A stretch of 48,835 nucleotides of DNA, taken from contig CAMAYC010000024.1 in the NCBI GenBank assembly GCA_945862125.1, positions 1-48,835 on the forward strand, in the 5' to 3' direction. Below the pieces are notes generated by a model. That model did no database searches. It saw nothing but the letters and a program-made list of their open reading frames with translations, and was not told the origin of the DNA. Shown in pieces: positions 41,649-48,835 of this stretch; the stretch's first letter is position 1; each line of letters begins with the position of its first letter. This stretch comes from Reyranella massiliensis 521. GTDB lineage: Bacteria; Pseudomonadota; Alphaproteobacteria; Reyranellales; Reyranellaceae. The translations under genes and the position numbers were made by a program.

Positions 41649-42718
41649 CCGCCGCCCATTTCTCCCAGAGCTACCGCGAGGCGCGGCAACGCTTCCTCGC
41701 GGCGGCCCGCGCGCGCGGCGCCACGGTCGAGTCCCACGCGCATCCGTTGAAGGGCGCCGAGGGCGAGGAAATCGCCACCGACACCGCGCTCGTCGGCGCC
41801 GCCGACGCAGCCCACCTCTTCATCGTGAGTTCGGGCACGCACGGGGCCGAAGGATTTTCCGGCTCGGCCTGCCAGCTCGCCCTTCTCCACGACACGCTGC
41901 CGCAACGCGCCACCGACAGCGGCATCGCCGTGCTGCTGATCCATGCCGTCAATCCCTACGGCTTCTCGCACCTCACGCGGACCAACGAAGACAACATCGA
42001 CCTCAACCGCAATTTTGGCGATTTCAGCCAGCCCTATCCCGCCAATCCCGTCTACGAGGAGATCCACGACCTGCTGGTGCCCGGGGCGTGGCCGCCATCC
42101 GCGGCAATTGAGGAGAAGCTCACCACCGCCATGGCGCGGCTGGCGAAGCAGCGCGACCCCGGCGTCTCCAGCGGCCAGGCCGTGCATCCCGACGGCCTCT
42201 TCTATGCCGGCACCCGGCCAGCCTGGAGCAACAAGACCATCCGCGCGATCCTGCGGGCGCACGGCCGCAGTCGCCGGCACATCGCCTGGATCGACGTCCA
42301 CACCGGCCTCGGTCCCTACGGCCACGGCGAGAAGATTTTCGGCCGCCACAGTCCCGAGACCCTGGCGCGCGAGCAGGCGTGGTGGGGCCGCGACCTGATC
42401 GTGAGCTCGATGGCCGAATCGGTGTCGCCGCGCACGATGGGCCACATCACCGGCTGCGCACCCGAGGAATGCCCTGGCGTCGCGATCACACCGACCACCC
42501 TGGAGTACGGCACGCTGCCCAACCCCGCCGTGCGGCGCGCGCTCCGCGGTGAGGCCTGGCTCGCCGGCCACCCCGATGCGCCCGACGCGCTCCGGAAAGA
42601 AATCCGCCGCGCCGTGCGCGACGCCTTCTACGTCGATGCCGACGACTGGAAGGGCATGATCCTCGGCCAGTTCCGTGCCTTCGCGTTGCAAACCATCAAC
42701 GGCCTCGCCGCCGCCTGA
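41645..42718 (+). CDS. DUF2817/M14-like zinc-dependent deacylase or carboxypeptidase-like protein
   Basis: A 357-residue cytoplasmic protein. The zinc ligands are seen as HGAE (H66, E69) in SSGTHGAEGFSGS and a later histidine (H219) in WIDVHTGLGPYG. NEDNIDLNRNFGDF is the typical substrate-arginine region of M14 and aspartoacylase-like enzymes. DUF2817 proteins are thought to remove acyl groups or C-terminal residues, but few have been tested. The ATG overlaps the oxidase stop. Together with the oxidase it might release an amine and then oxidise it. Confidence 0.88.
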   Translation: MTAAHFSQSYREARQRFLAAARARGATVESHAHPLKGAEGEEIATDTALVGAADAAHLFIVSSGTHGAEGFSGSACQLALLHDTLPQRATDSGIAVLLIHAVNPYGFSHLTRTNEDNIDLNRNFGDFSQPYPANPVYEEIHDLLVPGAWPPSAAIEEKLTTAMARLAKQRDPGVSSGQAVHPDGLFYAGTRPAWSNKTIRAILRAHGRSRRHIAWIDVHTGLGPYGHGEKIFGRHSPETLAREQAWWGRDLIVSSMAESVSPRTMGHITGCAPEECPGVAITPTTLEYGTLPNPAVRRALRGEAWLAGHPDAPDALRKEIRRAVRDAFYVDADDWKGMILGQFRAFALQTINGLAAA

Positions 42719-42735
42719 CGACAAGGAAACGCACC

Positions 42736-44292
42736 ATGAGACTCCTCGCCCTTCTCGCCGCGCTCCTGCTGGCAGGCCCGGCATTCGCGCAATCGACGCT
42801 GAAGATCGTCATGCACTCGGACCTGAAAATCCTCGATCCGATCTGGGCGTCGGCACAGATCAGCCGCACGCACGGCTACCTGATCTACGACACGCTGTTC
42901 GGCCTCGACGGCGAGCTGAAGCCGCAGCCGCAGATGGTCGACAAGTGGAGCGTCGATCCGGCCGGCCTGGTCTACACCTTCGGGCTGCGCGAGGGGCTCG
43001 CCTGGCACGACGGCGCGCCGGTCACCGCCGAGGACTGCATCGCCTCGCTCCGCCGCTGGGGCAGCCGCGACGTGATGGGCATAAAGCTCTTCCGCTACGT
43101 CAAGGACATCACCGCGCCCGATGCGAAGACCATCCGCCTGGAACTGAAGCAACCCTACGGCCTGGTGCTCGACTCGCTCGCCAAGCCTGCCGGCATCGTG
43201 CCCTTCATGATGCCCAAGCGCGTGGCCGAGCTGCCGGCCACGACGCAGTTGAAGGATGCCACCGGCTCCGGGCCGTTCATCTTCAAGGCCGACGAATGGC
43301 GGCCGGGCGACCGCGTCGTCTATGTGAAGAACCCCAAATACGTGCCGCGCGCCGAGCCGCCCGCAAACTTCGCCGGCGGCAAGGTGGCGAAGGTGGATCG
43401 CATCGAGTGGGTCTCGATCGCGGACGCGCAGACCGCGGTCAATGCTTTGGAGAACAACGAAGTCGATGCCCTCGAGGCCGTGGCGCACGATCTGCTGCCG
43501 CTGCTCGAAAAGAAGAAGGGCATCGACGTGCAGCGTGGTGCCTACGCCAACCAGTACGCGCTGCGGCCCAACTGGCTTCATCCGCCCTTCAACGATCCAC
43601 GCATGCGCCTCGCCCTGGGCTACGCCATCGACCAGAAAGGCTATCTTGAGGCGGCCGTCGGTGATCCGAAGTTCTGGCACCTCTGCAAGACCTATTTCGG
43701 CTGCGGTACGCCGCTTGCCTCCGATACAGGCACGGCGGGGTTGCTCGAGGGCAATGTCGAGAAAGCCAAGGCGTTGATGAAAGAGGCGGGCTACGACGGC
43801 CGGCCAATCGTGCTCCTGCAGGTGAGCGATCTCGCCTCCCTCGCCAATCTCGGACCAGTGGCCAAGGCGCAGCTCGAACGGGTGGGCTTCAAGGTCGATA
43901 TGCGGCCGGCCGACTGGCAGAGCCATCTCGCGCGCGTGATGCGCAAGGAGCCGCCGGAGGATCGTGGCTGGAACGTCACGCTCTCCAGCACCGGCGTGCT
44001 CGACGTCGTCAATCCGGTCACCTCGTTGTTCCTCAATTCGGCCTGCGACAAGGCCTCGGCCGGCTGGTCGTGCGACGCCAAAATCGAAGAGCTGCGCGAC
44101 GCCTTCGCCCTGGAAACCGACGCGGCCAGGCGCAAGACTATCGCCGGGCAGATCCAGGCGCGCGCCATGGAGCTCGGCACGCACTATCCGCTGGGCGAAT
44201 GGTTCAGCGCTTCCGCCGTCAGCACGCGCACCTCGGGCTGGGTGCGGCCGCCGTCGGCCACGGCGTTCTGGAACGTCGAGGTGAAGCGCTAG
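42736..44292 (+). CDS. ABC transporter substrate-binding protein, family 5 (peptide/opine type)
   Basis: A 518-residue periplasmic receptor with a signal peptide (about 19 residues, ending AFAQ). Family pattern: LKIVMHSDLKILDPIW, EGLAWHDGAPVTAEDCIASLRRWG, GSGPFIFKADEW, VVYVKNPKYVPR and RLALGYAIDQKGYL. It follows the deacylase by 17 bp, so the LysR unit probably also controls uptake of the solute. No permease or ATPase lies downstream; the stop is 3 bp from that of a convergent amidohydrolase gene, so the transporter core must be elsewhere. Confidence 0.92.
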   Translation: MRLLALLAALLLAGPAFAQSTLKIVMHSDLKILDPIWASAQISRTHGYLIYDTLFGLDGELKPQPQMVDKWSVDPAGLVYTFGLREGLAWHDGAPVTAEDCIASLRRWGSRDVMGIKLFRYVKDITAPDAKTIRLELKQPYGLVLDSLAKPAGIVPFMMPKRVAELPATTQLKDATGSGPFIFKADEWRPGDRVVYVKNPKYVPRAEPPANFAGGKVAKVDRIEWVSIADAQTAVNALENNEVDALEAVAHDLLPLLEKKKGIDVQRGAYANQYALRPNWLHPPFNDPRMRLALGYAIDQKGYLEAAVGDPKFWHLCKTYFGCGTPLASDTGTAGLLEGNVEKAKALMKEAGYDGRPIVLLQVSDLASLANLGPVAKAQLERVGFKVDMRPADWQSHLARVMRKEPPEDRGWNVTLSSTGVLDVVNPVTSLFLNSACDKASAGWSCDAKIEELRDAFALETDAARRKTIAGQIQARAMELGTHYPLGEWFSASAVSTRTSGWVRPPSATAFWNVEVKR

Positions 44293-44295
44293 CGC

Positions 44296-45333
44296 CTAGG
44301 GCAACGCCAACTTGTAGACCCGTGCCGCCGTGCCGCTGAACAGCGCCGTCTTTTCCGCCGGAGAGCCTCCGCCGGCCAGACGCTTGAAGGCATTCCACAG
44401 CACGGCGTAGCTGCAGGTGCCCTTGTCGACCGGGAAGTTGCTCTCGAACATCGCGCGTTCGGCACCAAACGCCTCGATCGATGTTTCGATGTAGGGTTTC
44501 CACGCCTCCGCCAGATCGGCCGAGGTTGGCGGCTTCGGCCGCTCCGGAAAATCGAAGCCGCCCAGATGCATGCCGAGCCCGCCCAGCTTCACCGTGACGT
44601 TGGGGCAGCGCGCCAGTTCGAACAGTTTGGGCTTCCATTCGGCGAAGGCCTCGGCGCGGCGGCCGGCATAGGGGCCGATGCCGATCGGCCCGCCGACATG
44701 GTCGAGCACGATGCTGGTCCCCGGAAAAGCGCGGGCGAGATCGATCAGATCGTCGAGCTGCGTGTGCAGCAGCCAGGAATCGAAACTCAATCCCAAGGCA
44801 CCCAGCGCCGCGAAGCCGCGGCGGAACCCGGCATCGCGCAGCAGTCCCTCCGGCGGCGTGGCCGAACTCGCGCGCAATCCGCTCGGATGCCAGGGCGCCA
44901 CGTTGCGGATGCCCTTGAAGCGGCCGCCCGCCACGGCGACATGCGCCTCGAGCGCCGCCTTCGCCCGGTCGCCGAAGCGCAGATCGACATTGCCCACGAT
45001 GCCGAGGCAGGCCCGCATCGCGCCGTAGTTGCCGCTCGCACTCATGGCGGCGATCCCGTTCACGAACTCGGTCTCGCCCAGTGAGCGCCGCGTCTCGTCG
45101 CCGCCCTCGCGATACATCGCCCGGCATTCGACGAACACCGTGCCCACGATGTTGTGGCCGCTTCCGGTGTCGGCCAGCAGCTCGGGCAACAGGTAGTTGT
45201 TGCCGGCGCGATCCCAGAGATGATGGTGCGGATCGACGATCGGCAGCCCGGGTTCGAGCGCCGCCTCGTGATGCTGCGCCAGCCAGTCCGGCCGCACGGC
45301 CAGGAATCCCGGCGCGCTCGCCTGCGTTGCCAT
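44296..45333 (-). CDS. Amidohydrolase-2 family (metal-dependent TIM-barrel) protein
   Basis: A 345-residue enzyme with the metal-binding motif in IVDPHHHLWDRAGN, the histidine in SIVLDHVGGPIG and the C-terminal MFESNFPVDKGTCSY, which together mark the amidohydrolase-2 group of lactonases and decarboxylases. ATG 45333 is preceded by a GGGGGGAAAGA ribosome site; the frame is open a little further upstream without similarity. It is divergent from an NMT1-like binding-protein gene across 64 bp. Confidence 0.91.
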   Translation of the reverse strand: MATQASAPGFLAVRPDWLAQHHEAALEPGLPIVDPHHHLWDRAGNNYLLPELLADTGSGHNIVGTVFVECRAMYREGGDETRRSLGETEFVNGIAAMSASGNYGAMRACLGIVGNVDLRFGDRAKAALEAHVAVAGGRFKGIRNVAPWHPSGLRASSATPPEGLLRDAGFRRGFAALGALGLSFDSWLLHTQLDDLIDLARAFPGTSIVLDHVGGPIGIGPYAGRRAEAFAEWKPKLFELARCPNVTVKLGGLGMHLGGFDFPERPKPPTSADLAEAWKPYIETSIEAFGAERAMFESNFPVDKGTCSYAVLWNAFKRLAGGGSPAEKTALFSGTAARVYKLALP

Positions 45334-45397
45334 TCTTTCCCCCCTGCCGCGATTCTGTCCGTGATTGACGCTATCATGCCGGCGGAGGCCGCAAGCC

Positions 45398-46312
45398 ATG
45401 AAGATCAGACTGTCAGAGAATTTCCGCGCACTCTTCTACTCACCCTTCTATGCCACGCAGGCCACCGGCGCCTTCGCCGCGGCAGGCGTCGAGGTGGAGA
45501 TGATCCCCTCGCCCAGCCCCGGCGCGGCGGTCGCCGTGCTGCGCGCCGGCGGCGTCGACGTCATGTGGGGCGGGCCGCTCCGCGTGATGTTGCTGCACGA
45601 CCAGGAGCCCGGCTGCGACCTTGTCTGCTTCTGCGATGTCGTGGCGCGCGATCCGTTCTTCATCGTCGGCGCCAAACCCAGGCCCGACTTCAAGTTCGCC
45701 GACCTCTCCGGCCTGCGCTTCGCCACGGTCTCGGAAGTGCCGACGCCGTGGATCTGCCTGCAGAACGACCTCCGGCATGCCGGCGTCGATCCTTCGAAAG
45801 TCGACCATATCGACAACCAGACAATGGCCGAGAACGAGGCGGCGCTCCGCGCCGGCACGCTCGACGCCATACAAGTGTTCCAGCCCTATGCCGAGCGGCT
45901 GATCGCCTCGGGTGCCGGCCACGTCTGGAACGCCGCCGCCACGCGCGGCCTCACCGCCTACACCACGCTGGTGACGCGCCGCGATGTGCTTGTCGATCGC
46001 GCCGACGAGCTGCAGCGCATGGCGCGCGCCATCCATCGCACGCTGCAATGGTTCGCGAAGACTCCCGCGCTCGAGATCGCCGCGCTGCTGAAGGATTACT
46101 TTCCCGATCTCCCGACGCCGCTGTATGCCGCCTGCATCGACCGCTACCGCACGCTGGGTCTCTGGGGTCCCGATCCGATCATCCGCCGCGAAGGGTATGA
46201 CCGCCTGCACGCCGCGATGCGCGCCTCGGGCGCGCTGTCGCGCGATGTCGCCTTCGAGGCCTGCGTCGACACGGCGCTGGCCGAGAAGGTCGTGCGCTCC
46301 ACGAAGGTGTGA
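45398..46312 (+). CDS. NMT1/THI5-like substrate-binding protein without signal peptide
   Basis: A 304-residue protein of the NMT1/SsuA-like receptor fold. The segment FYSPFYATQATGAFAAAGVEVEMIPSP begins at residue 13 and GGVDVMWGGPLRVM, SEVPTPWICLQNDL and TLDAIQVFQPYAE follow. The N-terminus is short and polar, so no secretion signal is present. ATG 45398 has GGAGG about ten bases upstream. It might act in the cytoplasm as a pyrimidine- or ligand-processing enzyme like THI5, or as a sensor. It is divergent from the amidohydrolase gene and ends 3 bp from the convergent Bug gene. Confidence 0.85.
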   Translation: MKIRLSENFRALFYSPFYATQATGAFAAAGVEVEMIPSPSPGAAVAVLRAGGVDVMWGGPLRVMLLHDQEPGCDLVCFCDVVARDPFFIVGAKPRPDFKFADLSGLRFATVSEVPTPWICLQNDLRHAGVDPSKVDHIDNQTMAENEAALRAGTLDAIQVFQPYAERLIASGAGHVWNAAATRGLTAYTTLVTRRDVLVDRADELQRMARAIHRTLQWFAKTPALEIAALLKDYFPDLPTPLYAACIDRYRTLGLWGPDPIIRREGYDRLHAAMRASGALSRDVAFEACVDTALAEKVVRSTKV

Positions 46313-46315
46313 GCG

Positions 46316-47290
46316 CTACTCGGGCTTGATGCCGAGATCTTTGATGATCTTGCCCCAGCGCGCCGACTCGGCCTTCACGAAGGCGCCGAACTGCTCGGGC
46401 GAATCGCCCACCGGCACGGCGCCGAGCTTGGCCAGTTGCTCGCCGACGTCGGCCGAGCGCAGGACCTTCACCAGCTCGGCGTTCAGCCGCGTCACGATCT
46501 CGGGCGGCGTGGCCTTCGGCACGAAGATGCCGTTCCAGCCGATCATCTCGTAACCCGGCACGCCAGCCTCTTCCATCGTCGGCAGGTCGGGCACCAGCGC
46601 CAGCCGCTGCCGGCTGGTGATGGCGAGCGCCCGCAGCTTGCCGTCGCGCACCAGCGGCAAGGTGCCCGGCACATTCTCGATCATGAACGACAATTGCCCC
46701 GCCACCAGGTCGGCCAGCGCCGGTGCGCCGCCCCTGTAGGGCACGTGGGTGACGTCGATCCCGGCCATCGACTTGAACAGTTCGGTGGCAAGGAACGGCG
46801 TGGCGCCGACGCCGCCCGAGCCGTAGTTGAGCTGGCCCGGCCGCGCCTTGGCGTAGGCGATCAGCTCGGCCACCGACTTCACGGGCAGCGACGGATGGAC
46901 GACCAGCATCAACGGTGCCGAATTGACCTGCGTCACCGGCACGAGATCGGTCAGCGGATCGAACGGCAGCTTGGCGTAGAGATAGGGACTGACGACGAGG
47001 GCAACGGCGCCCATCAGCATGGTGTAGCCGTCGGGCGTGGCCTTGGCCGCCACCTCGGCACCGACATTGCCGCCCGCCCCAGGGCGATTGTCGATCACCA
47101 CCTGCTGGCCGGTGGCCGTGCCGAGATGCTGGCCCACGATGCGCGCCATGATGTCGAGCACGCCCGCACCGGCGGCGAAGGGCACGATGAAGCGGATGGG
47201 GCGCGACGGATAGGTCTGCGCCTGGAGCGGTGCCGCAAGAACGAGCAGCGACGCGCCGCCTAAGAGGGTTCGCCTGGTCAGGAAGCACAT
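46316..47290 (-). CDS. Tripartite tricarboxylate transporter substrate-binding protein (Bug family)
   Basis: A 324-residue periplasmic receptor. The N-terminal RRTLLGGASLLVLAAPLQAQ has a possible twin-arginine feature and a signal cut after LQAQ or so. The Bug signature is clear: YPSRPIRFIVPFAAG, VVIDNRPGAGGNVGAE and GYTMLMG. It starts 4 bp after the stop of the ketopantoate-reductase-like gene. No TctA or TctB membrane subunit lies in the window, which is usual for the expanded Bug families of Burkholderiales and some Alphaproteobacteria. Its ligand is probably a carboxylate. Confidence 0.94.
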   Translation of the reverse strand: MCFLTRRTLLGGASLLVLAAPLQAQTYPSRPIRFIVPFAAGAGVLDIMARIVGQHLGTATGQQVVIDNRPGAGGNVGAEVAAKATPDGYTMLMGAVALVVSPYLYAKLPFDPLTDLVPVTQVNSAPLMLVVHPSLPVKSVAELIAYAKARPGQLNYGSGGVGATPFLATELFKSMAGIDVTHVPYRGGAPALADLVAGQLSFMIENVPGTLPLVRDGKLRALAITSRQRLALVPDLPTMEEAGVPGYEMIGWNGIFVPKATPPEIVTRLNAELVKVLRSADVGEQLAKLGAVPVGDSPEQFGAFVKAESARWGKIIKDLGIKPE

Positions 47291-47294
47291 GTTC

Positions 47295-48242
47295 TCACCC
47301 GATCTTCGGTAGTCCGGCGCGGTGCGGCTTCAGCACGGCGTAGAGCGCCGCATGATGGGGCGTCGGCACGCCCAGCCGCCGGCCCTCACGCACGATATAG
47401 CCCGAAAGACCGTCAACTTCGAGCGGCCCGCCCTTGGCGATGTCGTGATACATCGAGGCATACATGCCGGGCGGAAACTCTTTCAGCCGCTGCACGCTCA
47501 CCGTCTCGATGTCGGCCGGCACCCTGGCGCCGGCGGCGCGCGCCACCGCCGTGCCCTCGGCGATCAGGGCGGCCGCGACCTCGACGACGTCGGCGTCGCT
47601 GTAGAGCGGCCCGGCCGGCAACCGTGCAGCGGACGTCAGCGCGGCATTGGCGGCGAGGCCGATGAACTTCTTCCAGAGCGCGCTCTGGATATCGTCGACC
47701 ATCTCGGCGCTGAACCCTGCCTTCTGGCAGCGCGCGACGAAGTCGGCGGCCTTGGCGCGCGCCGCCGGATTCCCCTTACCGCCACCCTGAGCCGGCGCAC
47801 CAAACACGATCGACGACATGGCGCTGGTGTAGCGAACGAGTCCCGGGGCTGCGATCACCGCCGAGACATAGGCCGAGCCGCCGAGCACGGCGACGCCGGG
47901 CAGCGCGCTTGCGAGTCTCTCCGGCCCATCGATGCCGTTCAGCAGCGAGATCGCCAAAGTCTCCGGCCCGAACAGGGGCGCGGCCGCACGCGCCGCCTCC
48001 TCGGCCTGGAAGAGCTTTACCGCGAAGAGCACGATGTCGGCCTTGCCGAGGGAGCCTGCGTCGTCGCTGGCTGTCATTTTGGCGACATGGTTGCCGCGCG
48101 AGCCCTCGATCCGGAGCCCACCCGCCTTGATGGCCTCGAGATGCGCGCCGCGCGCCAGCGCCGAGACCTCTTCTCCGGCCACCGCCAGCAGCCCGCCGAA
48201 ATAGCCGCCGACGCCGCCCGGCGCCACGATCGCAATCTTCAT
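47295..48242 (-). CDS. Ketopantoate reductase-like protein (ApbA/PanE family), second copy
   Basis: A 315-residue NAD(P)H-dependent reductase-like protein. The N-terminal loop reads IAIVAPGGVGGYFGG, in which the first glycine of the usual GxGxxG is Ala. The catalytic Lys (K192) and Asn residues lie in LWKKFIGLAANAALTS. ATG 48242 gives the family N-terminus; the open frame extends beyond without similarity. It is probably co-transcribed with the Bug receptor, which suggests reduction of an imported 2-oxo acid rather than pantothenate synthesis. It is divergent from the membrane protein at the right edge. Confidence 0.9.
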   Translation of the reverse strand: MKIAIVAPGGVGGYFGGLLAVAGEEVSALARGAHLEAIKAGGLRIEGSRGNHVAKMTASDDAGSLGKADIVLFAVKLFQAEEAARAAAPLFGPETLAISLLNGIDGPERLASALPGVAVLGGSAYVSAVIAAPGLVRYTSAMSSIVFGAPAQGGGKGNPAARAKAADFVARCQKAGFSAEMVDDIQSALWKKFIGLAANAALTSAARLPAGPLYSDADVVEVAAALIAEGTAVARAAGARVPADIETVSVQRLKEFPPGMYASMYHDIAKGGPLEVDGLSGYIVREGRRLGVPTPHHAALYAVLKPHRAGLPKIG

Positions 48243-48354
48243 GATCCCTGCTCCAACCCGTAGGCCCTCGCTCGCCGGCGGCACACCATCACGGGGCCAC
48301 CCCGGAGTCCACGGCCCTGTCCCCCCTGCCGGTGCTGGCGTAGGATACGTTCCC

Positions 48355-48835
48355 ATGCATTTGCACCTGCCCACGCTCGACATCGTGGCCGTCTTCACGA
48401 CGCTGGTCGCCGCCGGCGTCTCGCTGCTCGCCTGGTATCGCCATCGCGATGCCGTGGCGCTGCGCAGCTGGGCGGCGGCACTGGTGCTGGGCAGCATCGG
48501 CGCGCTGCTGTTCAGCCTGCGCAGCCCGACGACCTCGGCCGTCGTCTTCGTGGCCGCCGACAGCCTCTGCGTCGCGAGCTTCGCCACCATGTGGGTGAGC
48601 ATGCGCCGCTTCAATTCCAGCGCGGGATCACCGCTGCGCATGGCGATCGTCGTCACCGCGATCACCTGCCTCTTCGCGCTCCTGGTCACTTTCAGCTGGC
48701 AGATGGGCTCGGCACTGCGCGCCCAGTCGCTCGTGTTCTCGCTGTTCGTCGGCGGCCTGGCGCTGGCCACCGCCTGGGAGACCTGGCACGGCGGCCGGCT
48801 GGACGGGCTGCAGAGCCGCCGCATCGCCGCCATCG
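48355..48835 (+). CDS. N-terminal membrane region of a probable GGDEF-type sensor, cut by the window edge
   Basis: The frame from ATG 48355 is open to the right edge; 160 codons are visible. It encodes four or five hydrophobic segments (for example DIVAVFTTLVAAGVSLLAW and ALVLGSIGALLFSL), with RHRDAVALRSWAAA after the first and AWETWHGGRLDGLQSRR at the end. This pattern matches the membrane sensor that precedes GGDEF domains in many diguanylate cyclases. The GGDEF domain itself would lie outside, so the assignment is inference. A GTAGGATACG stretch precedes the ATG. Confidence 0.65.
   Translation, partial: MHLHLPTLDIVAVFTTLVAAGVSLLAWYRHRDAVALRSWAAALVLGSIGALLFSLRSPTTSAVVFVAADSLCVASFATMWVSMRRFNSSAGSPLRMAIVVTAITCLFALLVTFSWQMGSALRAQSLVFSLFVGGLALATAWETWHGGRLDGLQSRRIAAI

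Overview
The window is GC-rich bacterial chromosome, densely coded on both strands, with TTG and GTG starts, stop/start overlaps and almost no spacer DNA. The gene families (TRAP and tripartite-tricarboxylate binding proteins, CaiB CoA-transferases, PotABCD-like transporters with DadA-like oxidases, LLM flavoproteins, an AsmA protein, MipA/OmpV) point to a metabolically versatile soil or water Alphaproteobacterium, perhaps near Reyranella, Bradyrhizobium or other Rhodospirillales/Hyphomicrobiales. That placement is inference from family content. No rRNA, tRNA, CRISPR array, insertion sequence, integrase or phage gene was recognised, and no gap of more than about 200 bases lacks a gene.

Layout. 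1-6.85 kb (+): the end of a CaiB-type CoA-transferase, a complete TRAP transporter (small permease, large permease, binding protein), a HutD protein overlapping it, a ketopantoate-reductase-like enzyme and two tandem ModA-like binding proteins. 6.7-9.0 kb (-): cupin, class-III aminotransferase and a GFA-fold protein. 9.1-16.6 kb: single genes on alternating strands (HAD phosphatase, MipA/OmpV porin-like protein, an SDR lacking its catalytic Ser and Tyr, a FrnE-like DsbA protein, a large AsmA protein, an LLM flavoprotein). 16.8-19.3 kb (+): a family-5 peptide-type binding protein followed by a decayed second copy. 19.3-23.5 kb (-): an operon of carboxylesterase, enolase-superfamily enzyme, amidohydrolase and YaiI protein. 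23.5-27.4 kb (+): a binding protein without signal peptide, then a tightly overlapping type III polyketide synthase, isoprenylcysteine-methyltransferase-like enzyme and MFS exporter.

27.4-39.3 kb holds two divergent PotABCD-like ABC operons. The minus-strand one (binding protein, ATPase, two permeases) ends in a FAD amine oxidase and is followed by a histidine acid phosphatase. The plus-strand one carries an amidase between ATPase and permeases. 39.3-44.3 kb: a LysR regulator divergent from a second FAD oxidase, an M14-like zinc deacylase and another family-5 binding protein; the LysR/oxidase spacer holds four copies of one half-site. 44.3-48.8 kb: an amidohydrolase, a signal-less NMT1-like binding protein, a Bug binding protein next to a second ketopantoate-reductase-like gene, and the start of a membrane protein resembling a GGDEF sensor.

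Together the window looks like a scavenging region: ten intact solute-binding proteins and one dead one, only three with membrane partners present, interleaved with hydrolases and oxidoreductases. The most distinctive units are the type III PKS operon, the twin ABC loci with built-in amidase and amine oxidase, and the LysR-controlled oxidase/deacylase unit. I found no defence system or clearly unprecedented machinery.
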